Positions 24,870 to 33,705 of a stretch of 64,000 nucleotides of DNA are shown here, piece by piece. Both the position numbers and the translations under genes were made by a program. Below the pieces are notes generated by a model. It was not told the origin of the DNA and searched no databases. It saw only the letters and a list, made by a program, of their open reading frames with translations. How positions within the stretch are numbered: the stretch's first letter is position 1; each line of letters starts with the position of its first letter. Source of the stretch: Knoellia aerolata DSM 18566 (GTDB taxonomy: Bacteria; Actinomycetota; Actinomycetes; Actinomycetales; Dermatophilaceae); the NCBI RefSeq assembly GCF_000768695.1, contig NZ_AVPL01000002.1, positions 124,001-188,000 on the forward strand, in the 5' to 3' direction.

Positions 24870-25943
24870 ATGCGACTCGCGGTGAACCTCGGCTACATGG
24901 GCCTGTCCTCCAGTGCGGACATGCTCACCCTGGCGAAGGAGGCCGACCGCCTCGGCTACGACTCCGCGTGGGTCGCCGAGGCCTACGGCAGCGACGCGGT
25001 TACGTTCCTCTCGTGGATCGGTGCGAGCACCGAGCGGATCGCCCTCGGGTCCGCGGTGATGCAGATCCCGGCGCGCACCCCGGCGATGACGGCCATGACG
25101 GCCGCCACGCTGGACCACCTCTCCGGGGGGCGTTTTCGTCTCGGTCTCGGGGTCTCCGGCCCGCAGGTGAGCGAGGGCTGGCACGGCGTCCGCTTCGACA
25201 AGCCCCTCGGGCGCACCCGTGAGTACGTCGAGATCGTGCGCCTGGCGCTGTCGCGCCAACGGCTGGCGTATGCCGGCACGCACTTCACGCTGCCCCTCCC
25301 GGACGGTCCGGGCAAGGCCCTCAAGCTGACGATCGCGCCCACGCAGACGCACCTGCCCGTCTACCTCGCCGCGGTCGGCCCGAAGAACCTCGAGCTGACC
25401 GGTGAGATCGCCGACGGCTGGCTCGCCATCTTCTTCTCTCCCGAGCACTCCGGCGACATCGTCGAGTCGATCGCGATAGGTCGCCGCGCGGCCGGGCGGG
25501 GGAGCGACGACGACCCGATGGCCGGGTTCGACATCGTCCCGACGGTGCCGGTCGTCGTCACCGACGACGTGGAGGCCGGTGCCGCCGCGGTCGCGGCCTA
25601 CTCGGCGCTCTACATCGGCGGCATGGGCTCACGCGAGAAGAACTTCTACAACCAGCTCGCCTGCCGGATGGGCTTCGAGGACGAGGCCGCCCGGGTGCAG
25701 GAGCTCTTCCTCGCCGGGCAGCACCGGGACGCCGCGGAGGCGGTCCCCTTCGAGTTCATCGACGCCACCGCCCTCATCGGCCCGCCCGAGCGGATCCGCG
25801 AACGCGCCACGCGCTACGCCGCTGCCGGGGTCACCACGCTCGGCGTGTCACCCTTTGCCCTGACCATCGAGGAGCGGGTCGAGACCCTCCGGGTGATGGC
25901 AGACCTCGTCCCCACGACCGTGCAGGAAGCCCCCACCCCATGA
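24870..25943 (+). CDS. LLM-class F420-dependent oxidoreductase
   Basis: This 357-aa luciferase-like barrel enzyme starts MRLAVNLGYMGLSSSADM and includes DSAWVAEAYGSDAVTFL, the loop GGRFRLGLGVSGPQVSEGWHG and PVYLAAVGPKNLELTGEIADG, all typical of the actinobacterial F420-dependent LLM group. It binds a reduced deazaflavin and reduces an unknown substrate. Its stop overlaps the uppP start (ATGA), so it is in the same transcript as the undecaprenyl phosphate recycling enzyme, perhaps coincidentally. It is a second member of the family in this window, not a close duplicate of the one at the left edge. Confidence 0.92.
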   Translation: MRLAVNLGYMGLSSSADMLTLAKEADRLGYDSAWVAEAYGSDAVTFLSWIGASTERIALGSAVMQIPARTPAMTAMTAATLDHLSGGRFRLGLGVSGPQVSEGWHGVRFDKPLGRTREYVEIVRLALSRQRLAYAGTHFTLPLPDGPGKALKLTIAPTQTHLPVYLAAVGPKNLELTGEIADGWLAIFFSPEHSGDIVESIAIGRRAAGRGSDDDPMAGFDIVPTVPVVVTDDVEAGAAAVAAYSALYIGGMGSREKNFYNQLACRMGFEDEAARVQELFLAGQHRDAAEAVPFEFIDATALIGPPERIRERATRYAAAGVTTLGVSPFALTIEERVETLRVMADLVPTTVQEAPTP

Positions 25944-26818
25944 TCCTTGTCGACCCACCCGTCGAGCTCAGCTATCTCGAGGCCGTCATCCTCGGCGTCG
26001 TCGAAGGCCTCACCGAGTACCTCCCCGTCTCCTCCACCGGTCACCTCACCATCGCCGAGAAGCTGCTCGGGATGCCGGTCGACGCACCGGCGGTCACGGC
26101 ATACACGGCTCTCATCCAGATCGGCGCGATCCTCGCGACGTTCACGTACTTCGGAAAGAAGATCCTGCGCCTCTTCCTCGCGTGGGTCGCCGGTCTGCGC
26201 AGCGCGCAGGCTCGACAGGAGCACGACTACCAGCTCGCGTGGGCCGTCATCGTGGGCTCGCTGCCCGTCGTCGTCACGGCCCTGCTCCTCAAGGACCTCA
26301 TCTCCGGGCCGCTGCGCAGCCTCTGGGTCGTCGCCGGCGCCCTCATCCTGTGGAGCGCGGTCATGTGGGTCGCCGAGCGGCGCCACGACGTCCTCGCGGC
26401 GCAGGGTGAGCAGCGCGGTGAGGACGCCCTGACGATCAAGGACGGCCTCGTCATCGGCCTGGTGCAGTGCTTCTCGCTCGTCCCGGGAGTCTCACGCTCC
26501 GGTGCGACGATCTCCGCGGGCCTCATGCGCGGCATCGACCGCGTCACCTCGACCGAGCTGTCCTTCTTCCTCGCCATCCCGGCGCTCACCGGTGCCGGGA
26601 TCTACGAGACGGTCGACAACGTCGACGCGCTCAAGGCGCTCGGCGTCGGCCCGATCATCACGGGCATGGTCGTCGCGTTCGTCGTCGCCTACGCCTCGAT
26701 CGCCTGGCTGCTGCGGTTCGTCCAGAGCAACTCGCTGGTCTCGTTCATCGCCTACCGGGTCGTGCTGGGGGCGATCCTCTTCGTCGTGCTCGGGGCCGGG
26801 TGGCTCACCGCCACCTGA
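25940..26818 (+). CDS. uppP: Undecaprenyl-diphosphatase
   Basis: This 292-aa polytopic membrane enzyme dephosphorylates undecaprenyl diphosphate, recycling the lipid carrier for peptidoglycan and other envelope glycans. The two BacA motifs are intact: EGLTEYLPVSSTGHL near the N-terminus (catalytic Glu and Ser) and PGVSRSGATISAGL (catalytic Arg). It has about seven transmembrane helices and normal family length. The ATG overlaps the previous stop (ATGA). Overexpression in this family gives bacitracin resistance. Confidence 0.96.
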   Translation: MILVDPPVELSYLEAVILGVVEGLTEYLPVSSTGHLTIAEKLLGMPVDAPAVTAYTALIQIGAILATFTYFGKKILRLFLAWVAGLRSAQARQEHDYQLAWAVIVGSLPVVVTALLLKDLISGPLRSLWVVAGALILWSAVMWVAERRHDVLAAQGEQRGEDALTIKDGLVIGLVQCFSLVPGVSRSGATISAGLMRGIDRVTSTELSFFLAIPALTGAGIYETVDNVDALKALGVGPIITGMVVAFVVAYASIAWLLRFVQSNSLVSFIAYRVVLGAILFVVLGAGWLTAT

Positions 26819-26825
26819 GCGGGAC

Positions 26826-27818
26826 TCAGAGCCACCGCACCCGCTTGAACGTCACCCACAGGCCGGCGCACACCGACGCCATGAGGGCGAGGACGGCGAA
26901 GTAGCCGTAGTGCCATCGCAGCTCGGGCATGTGGTCGAAGTTCATCCCGTAGATGCCGGCGATCATCGTCGGCACGGCGGCGATGGCGACCCACGCCGAG
27001 ATCTTGCGCATGTCCGCGTTCTGCTGGACCGAGATCTTGGCGAGGTTGGCGCTGAGGACGTCGCTGAGCAGGCGGTCGTACGAGTCCATCCGGTCGGCGA
27101 CGAAGTGCAGGTGGTCGTCGACGTCGCGGAAGAGCAGGCGCAGCTCGTCGTGGGGGAGTGGCGAGCGCTGGCTCGTGTGGAGCATCCGCAGCGGCACGAT
27201 CATCGGCGTGATGGCACGACGCACCTCGAGGACCTCGCGCTTGAGCCGGTAGATGACGTCCGAGGAGACCAGCTCCTCCGAGAAGACGCCCTCCTCGATC
27301 TCGTCGATGTCGCGGGCGAGCTCGACGTCGATCTCGAGGTACTGGTCCACAGCCTTGTCGATGATCGCGTGCAGGGCCGCCATGGGACCCAGCGCGAGCT
27401 TGGCCGGGTCGTCCTCGAGCTCCTTGCGGACGCCGGCCAGCGGGCTGAGCTCACCGCGGCGGATCGTCAGCACGAAGTGCTCGCTGATGTGGATCATGAT
27501 CTCGCCGGTCTCGACGTCCGAGGTCTCCTCGATGTAGCTCAGGGTCTTGAGGACGACGAACATGTCACGGCCGTAGAGCTCGATCTTGGCCCGCTGGCGG
27601 CCCGACACCGCGTCCTCGAGGGCGAGCTGGTGCAGGCCCAGCCCGAGCTCGGCGTTGACCTCCTCGAGCTCGGCCATCGAGGGGTCCTTGAGTCCGATCC
27701 ACAGGAAGTCGTGGGGCGAGCCGGAGCTCCTCATCCGGTCCAGCTCGTCGCTGAGGTCGCCGCACGGTTCGCGCCGGCCGTCGCGGTACAGGGCCTTGTC
27801 GACGATCACGGGCGCCAT
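26826..27818 (-). CDS. corA: CorA-family magnesium/cobalt channel
   Basis: This 330-aa protein has a large N-terminal cytoplasmic domain (alpha/beta then long helices) and two C-terminal transmembrane helices. The signature GMN selectivity loop appears as IYGMNFDHMPEL at about residue 290, with the stalk helix ISVQQNADMRKISAWVAIAAVPTMIAG before it. It imports Mg2+ and possibly Co2+ or Ni2+ as a homopentamer. It converges with uppP and is divergent from the phosphatase gene with only 20 bp between starts. Confidence 0.94.
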   Translation of the reverse strand: MAPVIVDKALYRDGRREPCGDLSDELDRMRSSGSPHDFLWIGLKDPSMAELEEVNAELGLGLHQLALEDAVSGRQRAKIELYGRDMFVVLKTLSYIEETSDVETGEIMIHISEHFVLTIRRGELSPLAGVRKELEDDPAKLALGPMAALHAIIDKAVDQYLEIDVELARDIDEIEEGVFSEELVSSDVIYRLKREVLEVRRAITPMIVPLRMLHTSQRSPLPHDELRLLFRDVDDHLHFVADRMDSYDRLLSDVLSANLAKISVQQNADMRKISAWVAIAAVPTMIAGIYGMNFDHMPELRWHYGYFAVLALMASVCAGLWVTFKRVRWL

Positions 27819-27838
27819 TGTTGCCTACAGTGGGCGCC

Positions 27839-28534
27839 GTGGCACTGCTTCTGCTCGTCCGGCACGGACACTCGACCGCGAACGCCGACGCCGTCCTCGC
27901 CGGGTGGACCGAGGGCGTCGGGCTGACCGAGCGCGGCCGCGACGAGGTGGCCCGGATCGCCGCCCGCCTCACCGAGGTCCCCATCGCCCGGCTGGTGACG
28001 AGCCCGCTCCAACGCTGCCGCGAGACGGCCGAGCTCCTGCTGCCGGGGGCAAGCGCCGAGGTGCTCGACGACCTGGGTGAGTGCCACTACGGCGCGTGGA
28101 CCGGTCGGCCGATCTCCGAGCTGACCCGGGATCCGCTCTGGCGCACCGTCCAGGACGACCCCGCGTCCGCGCGTTTCCCGGCCAGCGACCGGTATGCCGC
28201 CGAGTCGCTCACCGAGATGGCCCACCGGGTCGTCTCGGCCATCGCGCGCATCGACGCCGAGGTCGAGGCCGAGCGCGGGCCGGAGGCGGTGTGGGTCGCC
28301 GTGAGCCACGGCGACCCGATCAAGGCGGTGCTTGCCGACGCCGTCGGGGCGGGGCTGGCCGGTCTGCAGCGGGTCCACGTCGACCCCGCGTCGGTCTCGC
28401 TCGTGCGCCGCACCGGTGACCGGGTCATGGTCCTCGCCGTCAACTCGGCCGGCGACGCCCTCGGCCGCGGGCTGACGACGGTGCCCGCCACGGTCCCGGC
28501 GGGCGACGCCACCGTGGGCGGCGGCACGGGATAG
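27839..28534 (+). CDS. Histidine phosphatase family protein (MSMEG_4193-like)
   Basis: This 231-aa protein carries the phosphoglycerate-mutase-like motif LLLVRHGHSTAN (residues 4-15) with catalytic His, the phosphate-binding SPLQRCRETAELLL and the second His in VSHGDPIKAVL. The length and the motifs match the actinobacterial MSMEG_4193 group of phosphatases, which is commonly found near DUF3090/SCO1664 genes, as here, with the metal importer genes in between. It starts at a GTG. The substrate is unknown. Confidence 0.9.
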   Translation: MALLLLVRHGHSTANADAVLAGWTEGVGLTERGRDEVARIAARLTEVPIARLVTSPLQRCRETAELLLPGASAEVLDDLGECHYGAWTGRPISELTRDPLWRTVQDDPASARFPASDRYAAESLTEMAHRVVSAIARIDAEVEAERGPEAVWVAVSHGDPIKAVLADAVGAGLAGLQRVHVDPASVSLVRRTGDRVMVLAVNSAGDALGRGLTTVPATVPAGDATVGGGTG

Positions 28535-28542
28535 AGTCGTTG

Positions 28543-28559
28543 TTGCACACGGTTCGCAA
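28543..28559. promoter_or_regulatory. Putative Nur-type (FUR family) operator upstream of cbiMNQO
   Basis: TTGC-N9-GCAA (17 bp; flanked as TGTTGC and GCAACA) lies 15 bp upstream of the cbiM start. The published Streptomyces Nur box is TTGCaa-N5-ttGCAA, also 17 bp, so both the half-site and the spacing agree. A TAGAGT -10-like box (28532) lies just upstream, so a bound repressor would block initiation or elongation. Confidence 0.5.
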
Positions 28560-28574
28560 CAGTGGAGGCACGGC

Positions 28575-29267
28575 ATGCACGTCCCGGACGGGTTCCTCGA
28601 CGCCCCCACCTCGGTCGCCACGGCGGTCCTGGCGGCAGGCGGGGTCGCCCTCGCGCTCGGTCGCGCCCGGCGCGAGCTCGACGACCGCACGGCGCCGCTG
28701 GCCGGCCTCGTCGCGGTGTTCGTCTTCGCCGCGCAGATGCTCAACTTCCCGGTGGGTGCGGGCACGTCCGGCCACCTGCTCGGCGGCACCCTCGCCGCGG
28801 TCCTCGTCGGGCCGTGGACGGCGACGCTCTGCCTCACCGTCGTCCTCGCCGTCCAGGCGCTGCTCTTCGCCGACGGCGGCATCACCGCGCTCGGCACCAA
28901 CATCACCCTGATGGGTCTGGTCGGGGTGTGGTCGGGCTGGCTCTGCTACGTCGTCCTGCGCCGGGTCCTGCGCTCCGCCGGTCCCGCCGCGGTCCCGGCG
29001 ATGGCCGGGGTCGCCGCCTTCCTCTCTGTCCCCGTCACGGCGCTGGCGTTCACGGCCCTGTATGCCGTCGGCGGGCGAGTGCCGATCCCCTTCGAGGCGC
29101 TCGTGACCGCGATGCTCGGCTGGCACACGCTCATCGGGGTGGGGGAGGGCGTCATCACCCTGCTCGCCGTGGGCAGCATCATCGCCACCCGCCCCGACCT
29201 CGTCCACGGGGCGCGGGGACTCGCGACCGCCCGGCCCCTCGAGATCCGGACCGGGGCGTCGGCATGA
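28575..29267 (+). CDS. cbiM: ECF transporter substrate-specific component CbiM
   Basis: This 230-aa membrane protein starts MHVPDGFLDAPTS, the hallmark N-terminus of CbiM/NikM whose His2 and nearby groups chelate the metal. About six or seven transmembrane helices follow, with FPVGAGTSGHLLGGTLAAVL and the NITLMGLVGVWSG region. With the following three genes it forms an energy-coupling-factor importer for cobalt or nickel. GGAGG sits 6 bases upstream of the ATG, and a Nur-like operator precedes the operon, which favours nickel. Confidence 0.95.
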   Translation: MHVPDGFLDAPTSVATAVLAAGGVALALGRARRELDDRTAPLAGLVAVFVFAAQMLNFPVGAGTSGHLLGGTLAAVLVGPWTATLCLTVVLAVQALLFADGGITALGTNITLMGLVGVWSGWLCYVVLRRVLRSAGPAAVPAMAGVAAFLSVPVTALAFTALYAVGGRVPIPFEALVTAMLGWHTLIGVGEGVITLLAVGSIIATRPDLVHGARGLATARPLEIRTGASA

Positions 29268-29593
29268 GCAGCACTCCGCGCCGGCGCGTCACGACGGGCC
29301 GTCTCGTCGCCGCAGGACTCGGCGTCTGCCTGCTCCTCGCCGGCGTCGTGTCGGTGTGGGCCTCGGGCCACCCGGACGGGCTGGAGTTCGTCGCCGAGCG
29401 TCTCGGCTTCGATCGCAGCGCCGGCGAGCACGCCGCCTCCGGTTCGCCCCTCTCCGACTACGGCACTGCCGGGGTCGGCGACGCCCGCCTCTCCGGTGGC
29501 CTGGCCGGGGTGGTCGGTGTCGCCGTCGTCGCCGTCGTCGCCTTCGGCCTCATGCACCTCCTGCGTCGGCGCGGCACCAGCGACGACGACTGA
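29264..29593 (+). CDS. cbiN: CbiN-like PDGLE-domain membrane protein
   Basis: This 109-aa protein has an N-terminal transmembrane helix (LVAAGLGVCLLLAGVVSVW), the extracytoplasmic PDGLE motif (HPDGLEFVAERLGF), a loop with SPLSDYG and a second helix near the C-terminus (LAGVVGVAVVAVVAFGLMHLL). This is the small auxiliary CbiN component, which helps metal loading onto CbiM. The ATG overlaps the cbiM stop (ATGA). Confidence 0.92.
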   Translation: MSSTPRRRVTTGRLVAAGLGVCLLLAGVVSVWASGHPDGLEFVAERLGFDRSAGEHAASGSPLSDYGTAGVGDARLSGGLAGVVGVAVVAVVAFGLMHLLRRRGTSDDD

Positions 29594-29594
29594 C

Positions 29595-30356
29595 GTGGGC
29601 GGCCAACTCGGACCCCACCTGCACGTCGAGGGCACCTCGGTCGTCCACCGCCTGCCGGCCCACGCCAAGCTCGTCGGCCTCCTGCTCTTCGTCCTCCTCG
29701 TCGTCGCCCTGCCCCGCGACGCCCACGGGCACCGGCTCGCCATGCTCGGGGTCGCGTTCGCCGTGGTCGCGGCCACGCGCGTCCCGTGGCGGCACGTCCT
29801 GGCCCGGCTCGTCGTCGAGACGCCGTTCGTCGTGTTCGCGCTCGTGCTGCCGTTCGTCGCGGTCGGCCCGACGATGCGAGTCGGACCGGTCACCGTCTCG
29901 CGCGACGGGGTGGAGGCGGGGCTGGCCCTCCTGCTCACCGCGACGACGAGCGTCCTCATGGCCGTGGCGTTCGCGACGACCACGTCGAGCCGCGACCTCG
30001 TGCGGGGGCTCCAGCGGCTCGGCGTGCCGGACCGGCTCGTCCAGATCCTCGCGTTCATGGTCCGCTACCTGGGGGTGGTGGGCTCCCAGGCGCAGCGGAT
30101 GAAGGTCGCCCGCGAGTCCCGCGCCTTCGCACCCCGCTCGGTCCGGTCGTGGCCGGTCGTCGCCGCGAGCGCGGGGGCCCTGTTCATCCGCAGCTACGAG
30201 CGGGGCGAGCGGGTGCACCTCGCGATGCTGTCCCGCGGCTACACCGGCCGGATGCCGGTGACCGACCCGCTCAGCGCCTCGGCATCGGACTGGGCGCGAG
30301 CCCTCGCCCCGTCGGTGCTCGCCCTCGGGACGCTCGTCGTGGCGCACACCGCATGA
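29595..30356 (+). CDS. cbiQ: ECF transporter transmembrane T component CbiQ
   Basis: This 253-aa membrane protein has five or so helices. Cytoplasmic coupling-helix motifs typical of T components are seen in MKVARESRAFAPRS (an A-R-x motif) and ERVHLAMLSRGYTGRMP. These grooves couple the ATPase dimer to CbiM/N. The start is a GTG 1 base after the cbiN stop; MGGQLGPHLHVEGTS follows. It is the third gene of the operon. Confidence 0.93.
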   Translation: MGGQLGPHLHVEGTSVVHRLPAHAKLVGLLLFVLLVVALPRDAHGHRLAMLGVAFAVVAATRVPWRHVLARLVVETPFVVFALVLPFVAVGPTMRVGPVTVSRDGVEAGLALLLTATTSVLMAVAFATTTSSRDLVRGLQRLGVPDRLVQILAFMVRYLGVVGSQAQRMKVARESRAFAPRSVRSWPVVAASAGALFIRSYERGERVHLAMLSRGYTGRMPVTDPLSASASDWARALAPSVLALGTLVVAHTA

Positions 30357-31084
30357 GCATCCCCGTCCTCGACGTCCGGGGCCTGGCCTTCGCCTACCCC
30401 GACGGGCACCAGGCCCTGTTCGGGGTGGACCTGCACGTGCACCGGGGCGAGCGGGTGGCCCTCCTCGGGCCCAACGGCGCCGGGAAGACGACCCTCGTGC
30501 TGCACCTCAACGGGATCCTCGAGGCGGGAGCGGGCTCCGTGGCCATCTCCGGCCTCCCCGTGGTCCCGGAGCACCACCTCGAGATCCGCCGGCGGGTCGG
30601 GATCGTCTTCCAGGACCCCGACGACCAGCTGTTCATGCCCACGGTGCGCGACGACGTGGCGTTCGGGCCGGCCAACCTCGGGCTGCGCGGTGACGCACTC
30701 GCCGCACGGGTCGACTCCGCCCTCGCGGCCGTCGACATGACGGGGTACGCCGACCGGCCCCCGCACCACCTCTCGTTCGGGCAGCGACGGCGGGTCGCGA
30801 TCGCGACCGTGCTCGCCATGGAGCCCGAGATCCTCGTCCTCGACGAGCCGTCGTCGAACCTCGACCCCACGTCGCGACGCGAGCTCGGCGAGCTCATCAC
30901 CTCGCTCGACGTCACCGTGCTCATGGTCACCCACGACCTGCCCTTCGCATTCCAGCTGTGCGAGCGGTCGGTCGTGCTCTCGGACGGTGTCGTCGCGGCC
31001 GACGGACGGACCCGCGAGCTCCTCGCCGATGGCGCGCTCCTGCGCCGCCACCGCCTCGAGCTCCCGTGGGGCTTCTCGGGTTAG
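30353..31084 (+). CDS. cbiO: ECF transporter ATPase CbiO
   Basis: This 243-aa ABC ATPase has Walker A LLGPNGAGKTT (about residue 40), Q-loop VFQDPDDQLF, signature LSFGQRRRVAIA, Walker B ILVLDEPSSNLDP and switch His in VMVTHDLPFAFQ. It powers metal uptake by the CbiMNQ complex, presumably as a homodimer since only one ATPase gene is present. The ATG overlaps the cbiQ stop (ATGA). DUF3090 follows after 9 bp, so the next three genes may be read from the same transcript. Confidence 0.95.
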   Translation: MSIPVLDVRGLAFAYPDGHQALFGVDLHVHRGERVALLGPNGAGKTTLVLHLNGILEAGAGSVAISGLPVVPEHHLEIRRRVGIVFQDPDDQLFMPTVRDDVAFGPANLGLRGDALAARVDSALAAVDMTGYADRPPHHLSFGQRRRVAIATVLAMEPEILVLDEPSSNLDPTSRRELGELITSLDVTVLMVTHDLPFAFQLCERSVVLSDGVVAADGRTRELLADGALLRRHRLELPWGFSG

Positions 31085-31093
31085 TCTGCGCGC

Positions 31094-31603
31094 ATGGCGA
31101 TCAGTGACTTCGACCCGCCAGAGCGCTTCGTCGCGGGCACCGTGGGTCCCCCCGGGGGCCGCACCTTCTTCCTGCAGGCCCGCGGCGGCGGCCGCCTCGT
31201 GTCGGTGTCGATCGAGAAGGTCCAGGTGAGCATCCTCGCCGAGCGCATCTCCGACCTGCTCGACAACGTCGGCGGTCCCGAGGCCTCCGAGGCCGTCGGC
31301 GAGCACCACACCGACACCGAGGCCCTCGAGACCCCCATCGAGGACGAGTTCCGCGTCGACACCGTCAGCCTCGCGTGGGACGAAGGCCGCTCCTCCGTGG
31401 TCATCGAGTGCCACGACCGCGACCCCGAGGAGGAACCCCCGGTCGACTCGGTGCGCGTCGTCCTCGACCCCACGAGCGCCCGGGCCTTCGCCCGGCGCTG
31501 CCTCGCCATCATCGCGGCCGGGCGCCCGCCCTGCCCCTTCTGCGGCCAGCCACTCGACCCCGACGGCCACATCTGCCCTCGGTCCAACGGCTACAAGCGG
31601 TAG
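31094..31603 (+). CDS. DUF3090 family protein
   Basis: This 169-aa protein has FVAGTVGPPGGRTFFLQA near the N-terminus and a C-terminal zinc-ribbon-like CPFCGQPLDPDGHICPR (two CxxC-type pairs). DUF3090 genes in actinobacteria lie next to SCO1664-like kinases and mshC, and the same order is kept here. The function is unknown; the conserved position suggests a link to mycothiol or to the kinase partner. Confidence 0.93.
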   Translation: MAISDFDPPERFVAGTVGPPGGRTFFLQARGGGRLVSVSIEKVQVSILAERISDLLDNVGGPEASEAVGEHHTDTEALETPIEDEFRVDTVSLAWDEGRSSVVIECHDRDPEEEPPVDSVRVVLDPTSARAFARRCLAIIAAGRPPCPFCGQPLDPDGHICPRSNGYKR

Positions 31604-31606
31604 GTC

Positions 31607-32398
31607 GTGTCCACCGAGGTCGAGGACCTGCTCGCCCTGGGAGAGGTCGAGCTGCTCGGTCGCATCGTCGACTCGTCCAACGGCGCCGTCCTCGTGCGCG
31701 TCACGCACGGGCAGGACTCCCGCCTCGCGATCCACAAGCCGGTGGCGTTGGAGCGCCCCCTCTGGGACTACCCGGACGGGACGCTGGCGGGACGAGAGCG
31801 GGCGGCATACCTCGTCAGCCGGGCGGGCGGGTTCGACCTCGTGCCGCCCACCGTCATGCACGACGGTCCGTGGGGACCGGCGTCCAGCCAGGAGTGGATC
31901 GGCGACCCCGAGACCCCCGTCGAGCTCGTCGTCGACGTCGTGGCCCCGGGCTCGGTGCCCGACGGGTGGCGCGAGGTCCTGCGTGGCGAGGCCCCCGACG
32001 GGGAGGAGGTCGTCGTGGCCCACTCCGTCGACCCCGAGGTGCGCACCGCGGCGGTCTTCGACGCCCTCATCAACAACTCCGACCGCAAGGGCGGCCACCT
32101 CCTCCGCGTCGGCGGCGGGCTGTGGGGCGTGGACCACGGCGTCAGCCTCGGGGTCGAGCCGAAGCTGCGGACCGTCCTCTGGGGCTGGGCCGGCGAGGCG
32201 CTCCACGCCGACGACGTCACCCGGCTCGAGCGGGTCCGGGCGGCGCTGCGGGCCGGCGACCTCGTCGCGAGTCTCGCCGGGCTGCTCACGGAGGACGAGA
32301 TCACCGCCCTGACCCGGCGCGCCGAGCGGCTCCTCGCCGACCGGCGCCACCCCCTGCCGAGCCCGGGGTGGCCGGCCATCCCGTGGCCGGCGATGTGA
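31607..32398 (+). CDS. SCO1664-family protein with HipA/PI3K-like kinase fold
   Basis: This 263-aa protein has an ATP-binding start (LLGRIVDSSNGAVLVRV, with the Lys in AIHKPV), a later AAVFDALINNSDRKGGHLL catalytic-type segment with conserved Asp and Asn, and GVDHGVSLG for the metal-binding Asp. These features are shared with HipA/PI3K-like kinases. It lies 3 bp after DUF3090 and 22 bp before mshC, as in Streptomyces. The substrate is not known. Confidence 0.92.
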   Translation: MSTEVEDLLALGEVELLGRIVDSSNGAVLVRVTHGQDSRLAIHKPVALERPLWDYPDGTLAGRERAAYLVSRAGGFDLVPPTVMHDGPWGPASSQEWIGDPETPVELVVDVVAPGSVPDGWREVLRGEAPDGEEVVVAHSVDPEVRTAAVFDALINNSDRKGGHLLRVGGGLWGVDHGVSLGVEPKLRTVLWGWAGEALHADDVTRLERVRAALRAGDLVASLAGLLTEDEITALTRRAERLLADRRHPLPSPGWPAIPWPAM

Positions 32399-32420
32399 GG
32401 GCCCGCCGTAGGCTGCGTCA

Positions 32421-33665
32421 GTGATCTCGTGGCCCACTCCGTTCCTGCCCGCCATCCCGCCCGGCGGAGCCGGCCTCCGACTCCACGACACCAGCACGGG
32501 TCGGCTGCGGGAGATCACCCCCGGACCGGTCGCGCGCCTCTACGTCTGCGGCATCACCCCCTACGACGCGACCCACCTCGGCCACGCCGCCACCTACGTC
32601 GCCTTCGACCTCGTGGGCCGGGTGCTTCGCGACAACGGCCACGAGGTGCACTACACGCAGAACGTCACCGACGTCGACGACCCGCTGCTCGAGCGGGCGG
32701 CCCGGGACGGCATCGACTGGCGTGACCTCGCCGTCGCCGAGGCCGACCTCTACCGCGAGGACATGACGGCCCTGCAGGTCATCCCGCCGCGGGACTACGT
32801 CGGCGTGGTCGAGGCCATGCCGACCATCGCCGAGCTGGTGCTGCGCACCCTCGCCGGCGGGGCGGCATACGAGGTCCCGAACGACGACGTCGACGGCCCC
32901 GACCTCTACGTCGACCTCTCGACGGTCACCGGCTTCGGGCAGGTCTCGGGCTGGTCGCGTGAGCAGATGCTCGCCGTCTTCGCCGAGCGCGGGGGAGACC
33001 CCGACCGCCCGGGCAAGCGCGACCCCCTCGACCCGCTGCTGTGGCGGGCCGCGCGCGTCGGCGAACCGTCGTGGGAGTTCGCGGGGCTGCCCATTGGGCG
33101 CCCCGGGTGGCATGTGGAGTGCACGGCGATCGCGCTCGACCGCCTCGGCGTCCCGATCGACGTCAACGGTGGCGGCTCCGACCTGATCTTCCCGCACCAC
33201 GAGATGACCGTCGCGCAGGCGAGCGCCATCGGGGTACAGGAGTACGCCCACGTCCACACCCATGCCGGGATGGTCGGGCTGGACGGGCACAAGATGAGCA
33301 AGTCGCGCGGCAACCTCGTCCTCGTCTCCGCCTTGCGCGCCGAGGGCGTCGACCCGATGGCGATCCGGCTCGTCCTGCTCGGGCAGCACTACCGCACCGA
33401 CTGGGACTACACGCCGGACCTGCTGTCGGCCGCCCAGGCGCGCCTCGATCGGTGGCGCGAGGCGCTGTCGGTCAACACCGCCCCGTCGGCCGACGCGACG
33501 GTCGCCGCGATCCGCACTGCCCTCGCCGACGACCTCGACGCGCCCGCTGCGTTGGCCGCGGTCGACGCGTGGGCCGACCTCACGCTCAGCACCGGCGGGG
33601 CCGAGGCGACCGCGCCGGGGCTGCTCGCCCGCACCCTCGACGCGCTCCTCGGCGTCAAGATCTGA
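32421..33665 (+). CDS. mshC: Mycothiol ligase (Cys:GlcN-Ins ligase)
   Basis: This 414-aa homologue of cysteinyl-tRNA synthetase ligates L-cysteine to glucosamine-inositol in mycothiol biosynthesis. The class I HIGH-like motif is present as [11 protein letters not shown], and [10 protein letters not shown] gives the KMSKS loop. Zinc ligands are in CGITPYDA and [10 protein letters not shown], with HHE from FPHHEMTV. It lacks the tRNA anticodon-binding domain, which separates it from CysS. A GTG start gives [16 protein letters not shown]. Presence of mshC confirms a mycothiol-producing actinobacterium. Confidence 0.96.
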   Translation: MISWPTPFLPAIPPGGAGLRLHDTSTGRLREITPGPVARLYVCGITPYDATHLGHAATYVAFDLVGRVLRDNGHEVHYTQNVTDVDDPLLERAARDGIDWRDLAVAEADLYREDMTALQVIPPRDYVGVVEAMPTIAELVLRTLAGGAAYEVPNDDVDGPDLYVDLSTVTGFGQVSGWSREQMLAVFAERGGDPDRPGKRDPLDPLLWRAARVGEPSWEFAGLPIGRPGWHVECTAIALDRLGVPIDVNGGGSDLIFPHHEMTVAQASAIGVQEYAHVHTHAGMVGLDGHKMSKSRGNLVLVSALRAEGVDPMAIRLVLLGQHYRTDWDYTPDLLSAAQARLDRWREALSVNTAPSADATVAAIRTALADDLDAPAALAAVDAWADLTLSTGGAEATAPGLLARTLDALLGVKI

Positions 33666-33705
33666 TCGTCGGCCACCGCCGGCGGGCCGGCCGCTCCGCC
33701 GGTCG

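Noticed and set aside
30239-32518. A 759-codon minus-strand frame opposite cbiO, DUF3090 and SCO1664
   Set aside because: Biased composition without motifs; the plus-strand genes are certain.
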